From: Saccharopolyspora rhizosphaerae | GTDB taxonomy: Bacteria > Actinomycetota > Actinomycetes > Mycobacteriales > Pseudonocardiaceae | Direction: 5' to 3' | Assembly (NCBI RefSeq): GCF_003931915.1 | Contig: NZ_RSAA01000001.1 | Span: forward strand, 248,001-312,000 | Length of the DNA: 64,000 nucleotides | Shown here: one piece after another, positions 7,024 to 16,609 of the stretch | Layout of the letters: every line of letters begins with the position of its first letter | Numbering within the stretch: position 1 is the first letter of the stretch | The notes under the pieces: generated by a model | What the model saw: only the letters and a program-made list of their open reading frames with translations | Database searches by the model: none | What the model was told of the DNA's origin: nothing | Made by a program: the position numbers and the translations under genes

Positions 7024-7760
7024 GGCACCGCGAAGGTCATGGTCGTGTCGGTGACCTCGAAACCCAACCGCCGGTAGAGCCGCTGCGCCGGGTTGCCGAC
7101 GGTCACCGCCAGCCCCACCCGCGCGTACTGCTCATCCAACCGCGCCAGCGCGCGGCGCAACAACAGGCCACCCAACCCGGCGTAGGCCGGTGCCGGACGG
7201 CGGTAGACGTCGCTGATCCAACCCGTGCCGCCGCGGTCGTTGACCACCAACCCGGCCACGACGCGGTCCGCGCCGTCGACGACCAGCGCGCTGCACTCCA
7301 GCAGCGGGCCCAGCACCCGGCCCGACAGCAGCGGCTGCAGCAGCTCGGTGCCCAGCGTGTGGTCGTCGGCGGTGACGTGGTCGGGATGCCCCGGTGGGTA
7401 GGCCTCCCGCCACGCCGGCAACAACGCCGCAGCAGGCCGGTCGCAGGCGGTGATCTCCCACGGAGGTGCCGGCGCGAGCTGCGCCCACTCCGGTGGCACC
7501 GGATCGGCCTGCAGGTCGCGGTGCATGGTGTGGGCGTGGCGGCGCAACTGCGCCCCGGCGGCCACCAGCCGCTGCCCGAGCTCGAGGTCGGTGACCACGT
7601 TCCAGCCGGAAAGCCGCGCGCGCAGCAGTCCCAGCACATCGGGCCCGTCGGTGTCGATCAGCCGCGCCAGGCGCGGGGCCTCGGTCAGCGGCACGTAACG
7701 CACCGTCGTGGCCCCGCCGGTCAGCGACACGACCTCACCGGTCCCGCTCTCGTGCAGCAT
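7020..7760 (-). CDS. GNAT family N-acetyltransferase
   Basis: 246 residues. The C-terminal 100 residues carry the GNAT fold: VAGLVVNDRGGTGWISDVYRRP, then the acetyl-CoA loop region AYAGLGGLLLRRALARL, and the closing NPAQRLYRRLGFEVTD. The N-terminal 110 residues are less conserved and may be a degenerate second GNAT repeat. The stop codon overlaps the -35 element of the trpS attenuator promoter. The substrate is unknown. Confidence 0.8.
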   Translation of the reverse strand: MLHESGTGEVVSLTGGATTVRYVPLTEAPRLARLIDTDGPDVLGLLRARLSGWNVVTDLELGQRLVAAGAQLRRHAHTMHRDLQADPVPPEWAQLAPAPPWEITACDRPAAALLPAWREAYPPGHPDHVTADDHTLGTELLQPLLSGRVLGPLLECSALVVDGADRVVAGLVVNDRGGTGWISDVYRRPAPAYAGLGGLLLRRALARLDEQYARVGLAVTVGNPAQRLYRRLGFEVTDTTMTFAVP

Positions 7761-7960
7761 TCAACGACCTCTACACCCCCGCATTCGCCCAGGGCAAGCA
7801 CTTTTTCGCCCGACACGGCCGGGACACCGGCTCGAGCGAGGTCTTCTCACCGCACCCTCACCACCAGAGGCGCCGGCCGCCGCCGCGCCGCTCTCGGCTG
7901 CCCGGGCTGAGGTGCTCGTGCTGGAGCACCCGCCCTGCGCGGGACCGCGGTGGGTGGGCC

Positions 7961-8740
7961 ATGATCGAAGGCATGATCGACCCGCGACTGCGCGACCGCG
8001 TCGCCGTCATCACCGGAACCGACAACGCCCTGGGCATCGGTGCCGCCATCGCCCGCGCCCTGGCCCGCCAGCAGGTGCGGCTGCTGCTGGTCAACCCGCC
8101 CGGTGCGGTCGACCACCTCACCCCCTCGCTGCGCGCCGACGGTCACACCGCGCACGCGATCACCGCCGACCTGGCCGACCCGGCCTCACCGGAGCGCATC
8201 TACGACGAGGCCGAGGCCCGGCTGGGGCCGGTGCAGATCCTGGTCAACAACGCCGCCCACAACGACCCCGACACCTTCACCCGCGCCCGCGGCGCGCGCC
8301 CCGTCAGCGCGGCGAGCCTCGACGCCCACCACGCGGTCAACACCCGCGCCCCGGCGTTGCTCATGGCCCAGCACCACCGGCGCCACCAGCAACGCCGCGA
8401 CGAGTGGGGCCGCATCATCACCCTCTCCACCGACGCCGCCGACGGCGCACCCGGGGAGATCTCCTACTGGGCCACCAAGAACGCCCTGGAGTCGCTGTCG
8501 CGTTCGGCGGCCGCGGAGTTCGGGTCCGCCGGCATCACCGTCAACATCATCGCCCCCGGCCCGGTGCAGACCGGCTGGATCAGCCGCGACAACACCACCC
8601 GCTTCGCCGAGTTCAGCCCCCTGCGGCGCGTCGGGCACCCCGAGGACATCGCCGACATCGCCGTGTTCCTGGCCTCCCACCAAGCCCGCTGGCTCACGGG
8701 ACAAACCCTCTACGCAGGCGGCGGCAAACGCATGACCTGA
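7961..8740 (+). CDS. Short-chain dehydrogenase/reductase (SDR)
   Basis: A 259-residue classical SDR with NAD(P)-binding TGTDNALGIG, the NNAA structural motif, a catalytic Ser in ITLSTDAA, YWATK as the YxxxK active site, and PGPVQTGW. The glycine loop TGTDNALGIG is longer than the usual TGxxxGIG. It resembles 3-oxoacyl-ACP reductase-type oxidoreductases; the substrate is unknown. An alternative ATG lies at 7973. The repeat at 8756 follows closely after its stop, and a LysE gene converges from the right. Confidence 0.85.
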   Translation: MIEGMIDPRLRDRVAVITGTDNALGIGAAIARALARQQVRLLLVNPPGAVDHLTPSLRADGHTAHAITADLADPASPERIYDEAEARLGPVQILVNNAAHNDPDTFTRARGARPVSAASLDAHHAVNTRAPALLMAQHHRRHQQRRDEWGRIITLSTDAADGAPGEISYWATKNALESLSRSAAAEFGSAGITVNIIAPGPVQTGWISRDNTTRFAEFSPLRRVGHPEDIADIAVFLASHQARWLTGQTLYAGGGKRMT

Positions 8741-8755
8741 GTTTCGGGGGAGGAC

Positions 8756-8924
8756 TTGTGCTGCGTGGCGGGGCGGGTGGCCGGTTCTGATCGGCTGCGT
8801 GGCTCCGTGCGCCACTCCTGATGCATGTCCGGTCCGCGGTGTCGTGGCGAACTCGCCACGACACCCCTCAGAACCGGCGGCGGTGCCAGCCGAGTCCCAC
8901 ACCTGGAGCAGCGGCTACCGCCGC
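8756..8924. repeat. Structured intergenic repeat, copy 1
   Basis: About 169 bp. It begins TTGTGCTG, contains a conserved block with CTCCTGATGCATGTCCGG, then a long hairpin (GGTGTCGTGGCG with CGCCACGACACC, 8838-8864), and ends GCGGCTACCGCCGC. By eye it is about three-quarters identical to 41885-42048, in the same orientation. Both copies fill the gap between two converging genes, starting shortly after the upstream stop codon. It is probably a mobile or terminator-like palindromic repeat. Confidence 0.7.
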
Positions 8925-8940
8925 ACGCCCCTGGAGCCCC

Positions 8941-9567
8941 TCAGACCGGGCGGGCCCGGTCGGTCAGCAGGCGCAGAGGACGGTGCCCAGCAGCCACCGT
9001 TGCACCCGCATCCACACCGCGCGTCCCGCCAGCAACCGCGACACCGCGCCCGCGGTGAGCACGATCAGGGCGTTGACCGACAGCGCCACCACGATCTGCA
9101 CCGCGGCCAGCACCAGCCCCTGCACAGCCACCGAGCCGCGCGCCGGGTCGATGCACTGCGGCAGCAACGACACGGAGAAGCACCGCGATCTTGGGGTTGA
9201 GCAGGTTGGTCACCAGCCCCATCGTGAGCAACCTGCCCGCACCCACCGGCGGTACCGGCCGCAGGGCGAACACCGACACCGCGCCCGGGCGCAGCGCCTG
9301 CCAGGCCAGCCACAGCAGGTATCCGGCCCCGGCCAGCTGCAGAACGGTGTGCAGAGCCGGGACCAGCGCGAACAGCGCCGAAAGACCGGCCGCGGTGGCC
9401 ACGGCGTAGGCGCCGAAGCCCACCGCCACGCCCAGCAGCGACACCACACCCGCCCGGCAGCCCTGCGTCAGGGTCCGCGACACCAGGTAGAGCATGTTCG
9501 GCCCCGGTGTGAGGACCAGGCCCAACGCCACCACCGCGATCCCGCCGATCGCCGACCCAGCCACCAC
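8941..9567 (-). pseudogene. LysE/RhtB family exporter, frameshifted
   Basis: Residues 1-128 read as a normal LysE-type amino-acid exporter, with VLTPGPNMLYLVSRTL and NLLNPKIAVL. At about 9174 the frame is lost; the next part (VSLLPQ, VDP-like IDPARGSVAVQGLVL, GAVSRLLAGR) continues in another frame to about 8964, and the last residues RLLTDRARPV return to the first frame. Two compensating indels therefore break the gene, unless they are sequence errors. GTG start after GGGGAGG. Confidence 0.75.
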
Positions 9568-9751
9568 CGCGCCTCCCCTGCTCGCCCCGCCCGTCCCCAG
9601 GTGACGCTAGAGCGCAGTCGAGGCGGAACCCAGGCCAATCCCGGTGTGGTGGCGTCATCCACCCAGCACCGCAGGTGTGGTGCTGTGGTGCGGGTCTCGC
9701 CTCACCTGCCCGGCTGAATCGGTCCCGCACCGTGTCCACTGTGATCCATGA

Positions 9752-10819
<1,068 letters not shown>

Positions 10820-10836
10820 GCCCGAGCCGCGACCAC

Positions 10837-10875
10837 GTGGGGTGGGTGCGATCCGCGGGATCGCACCCACCCCAC
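10837..10875 (+). terminator. Strong hairpin terminator after mdh
   Basis: A perfect 18-bp stem, GTGGGGTGGGTGCGATCC and its complement, with a GCG loop, starts 18 bp after the mdh stop. There is no T run, as is common in actinomycetes. Confidence 0.75.
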
Positions 10876-10910
10876 GCTCGTTCCACCGCGAAAACTGCTT
10901 GCGAACGCGG

Positions 10911-11483
10911 GTGCCCGGCCAGCAGCATCAGCGCATAGACCGTCCCGCCGAACGCATCGAACTGCCCGGGGCGCTGCTGCGCCGCCCGGTGGCGGCCGAC
11001 GCCGGCGCGCTGCACCAGGCGGTCACCGAGTCGCTGGAGCACCTGCGCCCGTGGATGCCGTGGGCCGCAGGTGACTACACTACCGATTCCGCGGTGACCT
11101 TCATCGACGAGGCCACCACCAGCTGGCACACCGGCCTCAGCTACACCTACCTGATCACCACCGGGCCGAGCATCGCCGGCGCGATCTCGCTGGAGCACCG
11201 CATCGGCGACGGCGGCCTGGAGATCGGCTACTGGCTGCACCCGGCCCACACCGGCCGCGGACTGGTCACCACCGCCGCACGCGCGTTGACCGAGCAGGCC
11301 TTCGCCCTGCCGGGCATCCACCGCGTGGAGATCTGGCACGACGCGGCCAACACCGCCAGCCGCCGCATCCCCGAACGCCTCGGCTTCACCTGCATCGACA
11401 CCCAGCACCCGCCGCGTTTCGCCCACACAGCCGGCAAACGCGGCCTCGAGGTCGTCTGGCGGCTCACCCGACCGACCGCCTAG
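10911..11483 (+). CDS. RimJ/RimL-type GNAT acetyltransferase
   Basis: About 190 residues. Features: ELPGALLRRPVAADAGALHQAV, HLRPWMPWAA, GAISLEHRIGDGGLEIGYWLHPAHTGRGLVT-type core and RVEIWHDAANTASRRIPERLGF. These match the ribosomal-protein-alanine acetyltransferase (RimJ/L) class, which acetylates N-termini or small molecules. The start is uncertain; the GTG at 10911 is chosen because homology begins shortly after it. No clear ribosome site is visible. Confidence 0.8.
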   Translation: MPGQQHQRIDRPAERIELPGALLRRPVAADAGALHQAVTESLEHLRPWMPWAAGDYTTDSAVTFIDEATTSWHTGLSYTYLITTGPSIAGAISLEHRIGDGGLEIGYWLHPAHTGRGLVTTAARALTEQAFALPGIHRVEIWHDAANTASRRIPERLGFTCIDTQHPPRFAHTAGKRGLEVVWRLTRPTA

Positions 11484-11604
11484 TCCCCCTCGGCTGCTCG
11501 ACCTCACCTCCACGCCTGACGCAGGCAACGCACCAGGACCTCGCAACCCGCGTCCGCCACGAAGCGCTCAGGAACAAGCCGCCGGGACAGCTGCGTCGGC
11601 TTCG

Positions 11605-11662
11605 TCGGACTTCGCGCGAACGTCGAAGCCTGAAGTCCCCCTCGAAAATCGCGCGAAGTTCG
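11605..11662. repeat. TTCGCGCGAA palindromic repeat, copy 1
   Basis: GGACTTCGCGCGAAC and CGCGCGAAGTTCG face each other across about 30 bp in the gap between the acetyltransferase and the coiled-coil gene. The arrangement resembles 27364-27423, including a shared GCGGCGCG stretch downstream. Confidence 0.5.
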
Positions 11663-11723
11663 ACGGCGTCCTACGCGGCGCGCGTCCTGAGGGCGGTGGA
11701 CTCCCCTCTCCGTGAACCGGCGC

Positions 11724-12893
11724 CTACTGCTCCTCTGCGGAAGACGCGGAAGACGCGGAAGGTGCGGGGGTCGAGCGCAGGGCACGCAGCTCGCCGCTGA
11801 CCTCGTCGAGCTGGGACTCGGCCCGCTCCGCCCGTGCACGCGCCTGATCCCGGGCGTCCTGCACGGCCTCCCACCGCTGGGCGTGGGTGTCGCGCTCGGC
11901 CCGCAGCCGCTCAGCAGCCTCCTCCCGCACCCGCTCGAGCTCGGTGGCCTGCTGCTCGCGCAACTGGGCGAGTTCGTGGCGCTGGCGCTCGATCTCGGCC
12001 CGCGCGTCCTGCGCAGCCGCCCGCAGCTCCTCCAGCTGATCCCGGGCGGTCTCGGCAGCCGCCTCGGCGCGCGCGGCGCGTTCGGTGGCCTCCGCACGGC
12101 GGGAATCGGCCTCGGTGACCTCGCGACGCGCCTGCTGCTCGGCGGCTTGCGCCTGCGCCGCGGCCTCGGCACGCGCCCGCTCCACGTCGCGGTGCGCGGC
12201 AGCGATGCGCTCTTCGGCGTCCTCCCGCGCCCGGGTCACCCGCTCCTCGGCCTCCCGGCGGGCGGCGGCCGTGGCGACCTCGGCTTCGTTGCGGGCCGCC
12301 TCCACGTCAGCAGCGGCCTGACTGCGCGCTTGCTCGGACTCGGCGTGGGCCTGCTCCGCTTGCGCACGAGCCCGCTCGGCCTCCTCCGTGGACGACTCGG
12401 CCTGAGCGATGGCGTCCTCGGCAGCCTCCTCCGCGGCTCGACGGGCCTGCTCGGCCTCGCGCCGCTCCTGCTGAGCGGTGGCCAACGCCTGCTCGGCCTG
12501 GGCGATGCGGTGCGCGGCCTCGGCCTGGGCGGCCTGGATCTGCGCCTCGGCAGCCGACGGATCGGTCAGGGTGGCCAGCTCCTCCAACCCGGCGCGCAGG
12601 TTGCGGCCCAGCTGCTCGGACAACAGCCGGTACTGGCGCAGCAGCTCCTCGGCACGCAGCCGCGCCCCGTCGAACTCGCTCGAACCCTCCGCGGTGGCCG
12701 CGGCCGGGGTCGTGTCGGCCACGGCCTGCAGGCGCTGGCGCTGCTTCCACGCCCGCCAGCGGGTGTGCTCGGGCAGATCGCAGTACTCCGGCGGACGACC
12801 CGGCCCGCTGGGGCGCTCCACCGCCCGCTCGCACCCCGGGAACCGGCAGATCCCCTCGGCTTTGTCCTCGGCCCGCTCCGGCTGCTCACTCAC
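11724..12893 (-). CDS. Coiled-coil protein with N-terminal Cys/His motif
   Basis: 389 residues. Residues about 14-50 contain CRFPGCERAV and GRPPEYCDLPEHTRWRAW, a possible C-x4-C...C-x4-H metal site. Residues about 85-375 are an almost uninterrupted Ala/Glu/Arg/Gln-rich coiled coil; the tail is Ser/Ala-rich. No signal peptide or membrane helix is seen. The GTG at 12893 has no Shine-Dalgarno sequence and may be leaderless. It is divergent from the pentapeptide protein (49-bp gap). It is probably structural or DNA-associated; its function is unknown. Confidence 0.65.
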   Translation of the reverse strand: MSEQPERAEDKAEGICRFPGCERAVERPSGPGRPPEYCDLPEHTRWRAWKQRQRLQAVADTTPAAATAEGSSEFDGARLRAEELLRQYRLLSEQLGRNLRAGLEELATLTDPSAAEAQIQAAQAEAAHRIAQAEQALATAQQERREAEQARRAAEEAAEDAIAQAESSTEEAERARAQAEQAHAESEQARSQAAADVEAARNEAEVATAAARREAEERVTRAREDAEERIAAAHRDVERARAEAAAQAQAAEQQARREVTEADSRRAEATERAARAEAAAETARDQLEELRAAAQDARAEIERQRHELAQLREQQATELERVREEAAERLRAERDTHAQRWEAVQDARDQARARAERAESQLDEVSGELRALRSTPAPSASSASSAEEQ

Positions 12894-12942
12894 GATCAGT
12901 GACGGTACCAAGCAACGCCCCCAACACCGGTGATCACCGGAG

Positions 12943-13776
12943 GTGGGCGACACTGGGACCGTGGTGGATGCCAGGCGGGATCTGCGCGCCCAGTGCGCGC
13001 AGTGCTTCGGGTTGTGCTGCGTGGCGTTGCCCTTCTCAGCCTCCGCGGACTTCGCGGTCGACAAGCCCGCCGGTCAGCCGTGCCAGAACCTGCTCGCCGA
13101 CTTCTCCTGCGGCATCCACGACCGCCTGCGCGAGAACGGTTTCGCCGGGTGCACCGTGTTCGACTGCTTCGGCGCCGGCCAGCACCTGTCCCAGCACACC
13201 TTCGGCGGCCTGTCCTGGCGGCACGCTCCCGAGACCCGGGCATCGATGTTCGCGGCGCTACCGATCATGCGCGGGCTGCACGAACTGCTGTGGTACCTCA
13301 CCGACGCACTCGACCGCACCGACACCACGCCGCTGCACCCGGACCTGCGCACGCGTCACGACGAGGTCGTGCACCTGACCGACCTCGACGCCGACCAGCT
13401 CACCGCAGTCGACCTCAACGCCGAACGCGCCCGCACCGGCGACTTGCTGGAACAGGCCAGCCGCCTGGTGCGCGGCGATCCGCCCGGCCCGAACCACCGC
13501 GGCGCGGACCTGGTGGGCCGCCGGTTGCGCGGGAAGGACCTGCGAGCCGCCCACCTGCGCGGTGCGCTGCTCATCGGCGCTGATGCCCGCCGCGCCGACC
13601 TGCGCCGAGCCGACCTGCTGGGCGCGGACCTGCGTGACACCGACCTGCGCGCAGCAGACCTCACCGAGGCGCTCTACCTCACCCAGCCGCAGGTCTCCGC
13701 TGCCCGCGGAGACGCACGCACCCGCCTGCCCCCAGGCTTGGACCGCCCGCAGCACTGGGAACCTCAGGCCCGCTGA
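12943..13776 (+). CDS. Cys-rich pentapeptide-repeat protein
   Basis: 277 residues. The N-terminal half carries many cysteines (CAQCFGLCCVALPFS, CGIH, GCTVFDCFGAGQ), suggesting a metal or Fe-S site. Residues about 180-245 are pentapeptide repeats of A(D/N)LRx type (HRGADLVGRRLRGKDLRAA, ADLRRADLLGADLRDTDLR) that should fold as a right-handed quadrilateral helix. This two-part architecture recurs in actinomycetes without a known function. The start may be GTG 12943 or one of the GTGs at 12961/12964. Confidence 0.78.
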   Translation: MGDTGTVVDARRDLRAQCAQCFGLCCVALPFSASADFAVDKPAGQPCQNLLADFSCGIHDRLRENGFAGCTVFDCFGAGQHLSQHTFGGLSWRHAPETRASMFAALPIMRGLHELLWYLTDALDRTDTTPLHPDLRTRHDEVVHLTDLDADQLTAVDLNAERARTGDLLEQASRLVRGDPPGPNHRGADLVGRRLRGKDLRAAHLRGALLIGADARRADLRRADLLGADLRDTDLRAADLTEALYLTQPQVSAARGDARTRLPPGLDRPQHWEPQAR

Positions 13777-14023
13777 GCGCCGCGATCCGCGAACCTGCGC
13801 CTGCTCCCGCAGTGGAGGTCTCGCCGGCCGACCCGAGCCTGACAACCGCATCGGACCGAGCGCGACAGGCAGAGGGCGGGTCCAGGGCTCACCCGGCAGA
13901 TGGCGCCGCCCCGGACCTGTGCCGAGTCGGCCCGCGGTCTGCTCGACGTGCCCGGGACCCGCCTGCGGCACCGAGTTGAGCCCGCCTCGGAGGAACCGGT
14001 CCACACTGCGACTCCTTCCTGTG

Positions 14024-14812
14024 TCAGCCGAGGGCCAGCGCTTCGCCGAGAGCGGCGATCCGAGTGCGCGCACCCTCGAGGTCGCCTGTCCACACGGCGA
14101 GGTGTGCGGGTTCGACCCGGGACCACCGGTCGATCTCGGCCACCAGGTCGGCGAGGGTCTGGTCTGCCCTCCAGGTGATCCGTGCGCCTGCGGACACCTC
14201 CCAAGAGGTCAGGCTGCGCAAGTGCTTCCGGTCGTCGCTGAACTGCTCAGGTGTGCGGCCGACCGCCTGCCAGGCGTCGCCGAACCGAGCGGCGCGGCGC
14301 AGAGCCGAGGCTGAGGTGCCGCCGACGACGAGCGGCACAGGCGGAGAGGGCGTGGGCGCGAACGTGCCACCACCCGGCCCGCGTCCGGTGCGGTGCAGCT
14401 CGCGCACCGCCTCGAGGACCTCATCGGTGCGGCGCCCGCGGGCGGCGTAGTCGGCGCCGACCGCGTCGAACTCGGAGCGCTCCCAGCCGGTTCCGACTCC
14501 CAGCAGGACTCGTCCGGGGGCCAAGGCGTGCAGCGTGGCGGTCTGCTTGGCCAGCAGGACGGGCTCGCGCAGCGGTGCGATCAGCACCGAGGTGCCCAGC
14601 AGCAGTCGCTCGGTGTGGGCGGCCAGGAAGGCCAGCGTCACGAGCGGTTCGTGCACGCCGCCGTAGGTGGTGTTGTAGCCGTGCGGCGGCAGCAGGTGAT
14701 CAGGCAGCCACAGCGCGCCGAAGCCGTGGTGCTCGGCTGCCACGGCGAGCTCGGCCAGGGCCCTGGGGTCGTCGGTGGCCGATTCACTGGGCAGGACGAG
14801 ATCTACGCGCAC
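14024..14812 (-). CDS. LLM class F420-dependent oxidoreductase
   Basis: A 262-residue luciferase-like TIM barrel: RVDLVLPSES, AAEHHGFGALWLPDHLL, LLLGTSVLIAPLREPVLLAK, LGVGTGWERSEFDAVG and VPLVVGGTSASALRRAARFGD-like C-terminal loop. Such proteins transfer hydride using F420 (or FMN) on diverse substrates. The MerR gene at 15011 is divergent and may regulate it. Substrate unknown. Confidence 0.85.
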   Translation of the reverse strand: MRVDLVLPSESATDDPRALAELAVAAEHHGFGALWLPDHLLPPHGYNTTYGGVHEPLVTLAFLAAHTERLLLGTSVLIAPLREPVLLAKQTATLHALAPGRVLLGVGTGWERSEFDAVGADYAARGRRTDEVLEAVRELHRTGRGPGGGTFAPTPSPPVPLVVGGTSASALRRAARFGDAWQAVGRTPEQFSDDRKHLRSLTSWEVSAGARITWRADQTLADLVAEIDRWSRVEPAHLAVWTGDLEGARTRIAALGEALALG

Positions 14813-14958
14813 GCCCGGACACCTCCCGCCACGCCACTCGGATCACCGTTGACGTGGCAGCAGACTCCGTGCGCGCCGGAGAGGCCTGAGATCTGCTCGG
14901 CGGAGCGGGTGACGTCGAGGCGGCCGGGCCGTGATGGCTCCAGTGCTGTGGTGGTCAT
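14803..14958 (-). CDS. Possible small ORF upstream of the LLM gene
   Basis: 51 codons beginning MTTTALEPSRPGRL, with GGAAGA upstream, ending inside the start of the LLM gene (10-bp overlap). It has two adjacent Cys and no recognisable family. It could be a small coupled gene or merely leader sequence; I cannot tell. Confidence 0.25.
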   Translation of the reverse strand: MTTTALEPSRPGRLDVTRSAEQISGLSGAHGVCCHVNGDPSGVAGGVRACA

Positions 14959-15010
14959 GGCAGGATCTTCCACGTTGAGACCGGTGTGAAGGTCAAGAGG
15001 AGGACCAGCG

Positions 15011-15376
15011 GTGCGCATCGGGGACCTGAGCCGACGAACCGGAGTCGCAGCGCACCTCCTGCGCTACTACGAGGCCCAGGGACTGCTCGAGCCCACGCGC
15101 GGCGCCAACGGATACCGCGACTACAGCGACGACGCAGTGCTCACGGTGGTCCAGATCAGGAAACTGCTCGCCGCCGGGCTCTCCACAGCCGAGATCAAGC
15201 TCCTGCTGCCCTGCGCCTCCGGCGCGACCCCTGACCTGCACCCCTGCCCGGAGTTGCTGGCCACCCTGCGCACGCGCCTGCGTGGACTCGACGAACGCAT
15301 CGACGCACTCACCCACTCCCGCCAGACCCTCCGCGCCTACCTCGACGCGGTCGACACCGGCACGCACTCCCGCTAG
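15011..15376 (+). CDS. MerR family transcriptional regulator
   Basis: 121 residues. N-terminal MerR winged helix (RIGDLSRRTGVAAHLLRYYE, GYRDYSDDAVLTVVQIRKL) followed by a dimerisation coiled coil. Two Cys (LLLPCAS and HPCPEL) lie about 13 residues apart and could bind a metal or act as a redox switch. GTG start after GAGGAGG. It is divergent from the LLM oxidoreductase, the usual arrangement for a MerR activator and its target; the intergenic region holds TTGAGACC and GGTCAA as an imperfect dyad. Confidence 0.85.
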   Translation: MRIGDLSRRTGVAAHLLRYYEAQGLLEPTRGANGYRDYSDDAVLTVVQIRKLLAAGLSTAEIKLLLPCASGATPDLHPCPELLATLRTRLRGLDERIDALTHSRQTLRAYLDAVDTGTHSR

Positions 15377-15391
15377 ACCCTCGACCGGCGA

Positions 15392-15625
15392 GGGCCCCAG
15401 GCCACGGTGCTGTGCAACACCCACCACCTCGACGCCGCCATCACCGAACTCCGCGCCGCCGGATACGAGGTCGGGGACGAGAACGTCGCCCGCTTGTCGC
15501 CGTTCGTACGGCACCACATCAACATGCTCGATCGCTCCTCCTTCCTCACACCGGAAGTCGCCTGCGGCTTGCGGCCGCTGAGGAACCCGTCAAGCGCCGA
15601 GGACGAGGAGGAAGTAGACGTCTGA
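15392..15625 (+). pseudogene. Tn3-family transposase C-terminal remnant
   Basis: The reading ATVLCNTHHLDAAITELRA, then RLSPFVRHHINMLDRSSF and LRPLRNPSSAEDEE matches the extreme C-terminus of Tn3-type transposases of actinomycetes (usual form: WNTRYLDAA, ARLSP, HINxLGRYxF, LRPLRDP). Nothing of the catalytic domain is upstream; the MerR gene ends 16 bp before. It is a relic of a deleted element. Confidence 0.7.
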
Positions 15626-15683
15626 CCGTGCGTTCTGGTGTCCCCGGGTGCCCTGATGCGCGCCGGGATCAGACGGATCTGCC

Positions 15684-16279
15684 TCAGAAGTTGGTCGCCG
15701 CTCGCTCGTCCTCTCCGTCACACGCAGCCTCGAACCAAGAACCCGAGCCTCTCCGAAGAACCTCGCCGTCCGCTACCACGTTCGTCGTGGTCATTCCGAG
15801 TGCCCGCGCCATGGTGTTGGATGCTTCGTGCTGGGGATGGACGTGCGCCGTCACTTCAACGACGTCGTGCGTGCGCAGCCACTTCACCATGGCCGTCGCG
15901 GCTTCACGTGCGTACCCGTTGCCCTGGTGATCACTTCCGACCACCCAGGCGAGTTCGGCGCTGAACCCCGGTGTTCCCAGCGGGGAGAGGGTTGTCTGGA
16001 CGGTGCCGACGACACGTTCGTCCGACAGGCGCCGCAGGCCCCAGTTCAGCCAGCCTTGCTCGCCATCAGGAGAACTTCCAGCTGATTGCCTCAGGTACTT
16101 GGCTTCAAGCTCCTTGAGCGTGCACGGTCTCCCGCCGGTCCACTTGTGCAGGCGGAGCTCGTTGAAGACCGGTACGGCTCTGCCGCGTGCGCCACGCGCA
16201 ACGGTTCGAGCCGAAGACGTGGTCGTGATGAGCGTGGCTGCTGGCCACGCGGCTGTGCCGGGCACGGTTCGATCGTCAT
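15684..16279 (-). pseudogene. GNAT acetyltransferase, frameshifted near the N-terminus
   Basis: The body (FNELRLHKWTGGRPCTLKEL, WLNWGLRRLSDERVVGTVQ, ELAWVVGSDHQGNGYAREA, VTAHVHPQHEASNTMARALG) is a normal RimJ/L-type GNAT. The expected first 35 residues (RLRLEPLRVAHAAE) are in another frame, starting at an ATG at 16279. A one-base loss near 16172-16178 separates the two. It may be a true pseudogene or a sequencing error. Confidence 0.7.
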
Positions 16280-16609
16280 GGTCCTTCCGCCCGTACTGGT
16301 CTGGTCTCGTTCAGTCCCAGAGCCGGTGTGAGCACAGACAGGCGGAAGTCTGGGATCTCTCACCGCCTCCGGGCGGCCGGATCCCGGGCTTGCACCGCGA
16401 CCGTCGCGTCGGCGCCGAGTTCAGCGACTAGGCCGCGCACCGCGGTGGCGTAGGCGCGCCGGGTGTTCGAATTGACACACCTCGGCCAGGAACGACCGCA
16501 CCGTCGGCCCTACCAGCGATGCTGCTGCTCAGCGCTGTTCTCCGTTCCGGTGTCCCTCGAACCCCGGAACGGCCTCGCGAACCAGCCGCCGGATGGGAAA
16601 CTGCACGGC
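16280..16609. other. Gap without a recognisable gene
   Basis: 330 bp between the frameshifted acetyltransferase and the membrane protein. No conserved ORF, hairpin or repeat was noticed. It presumably carries the promoters of both neighbours. Confidence 0.5.

Noticed and set aside
5571..7910. 779-codon open frame on the plus strand opposite trpS
   Set aside because: Shadow of minus-strand genes at high GC; the translation is low-complexity and has no start signal or family.
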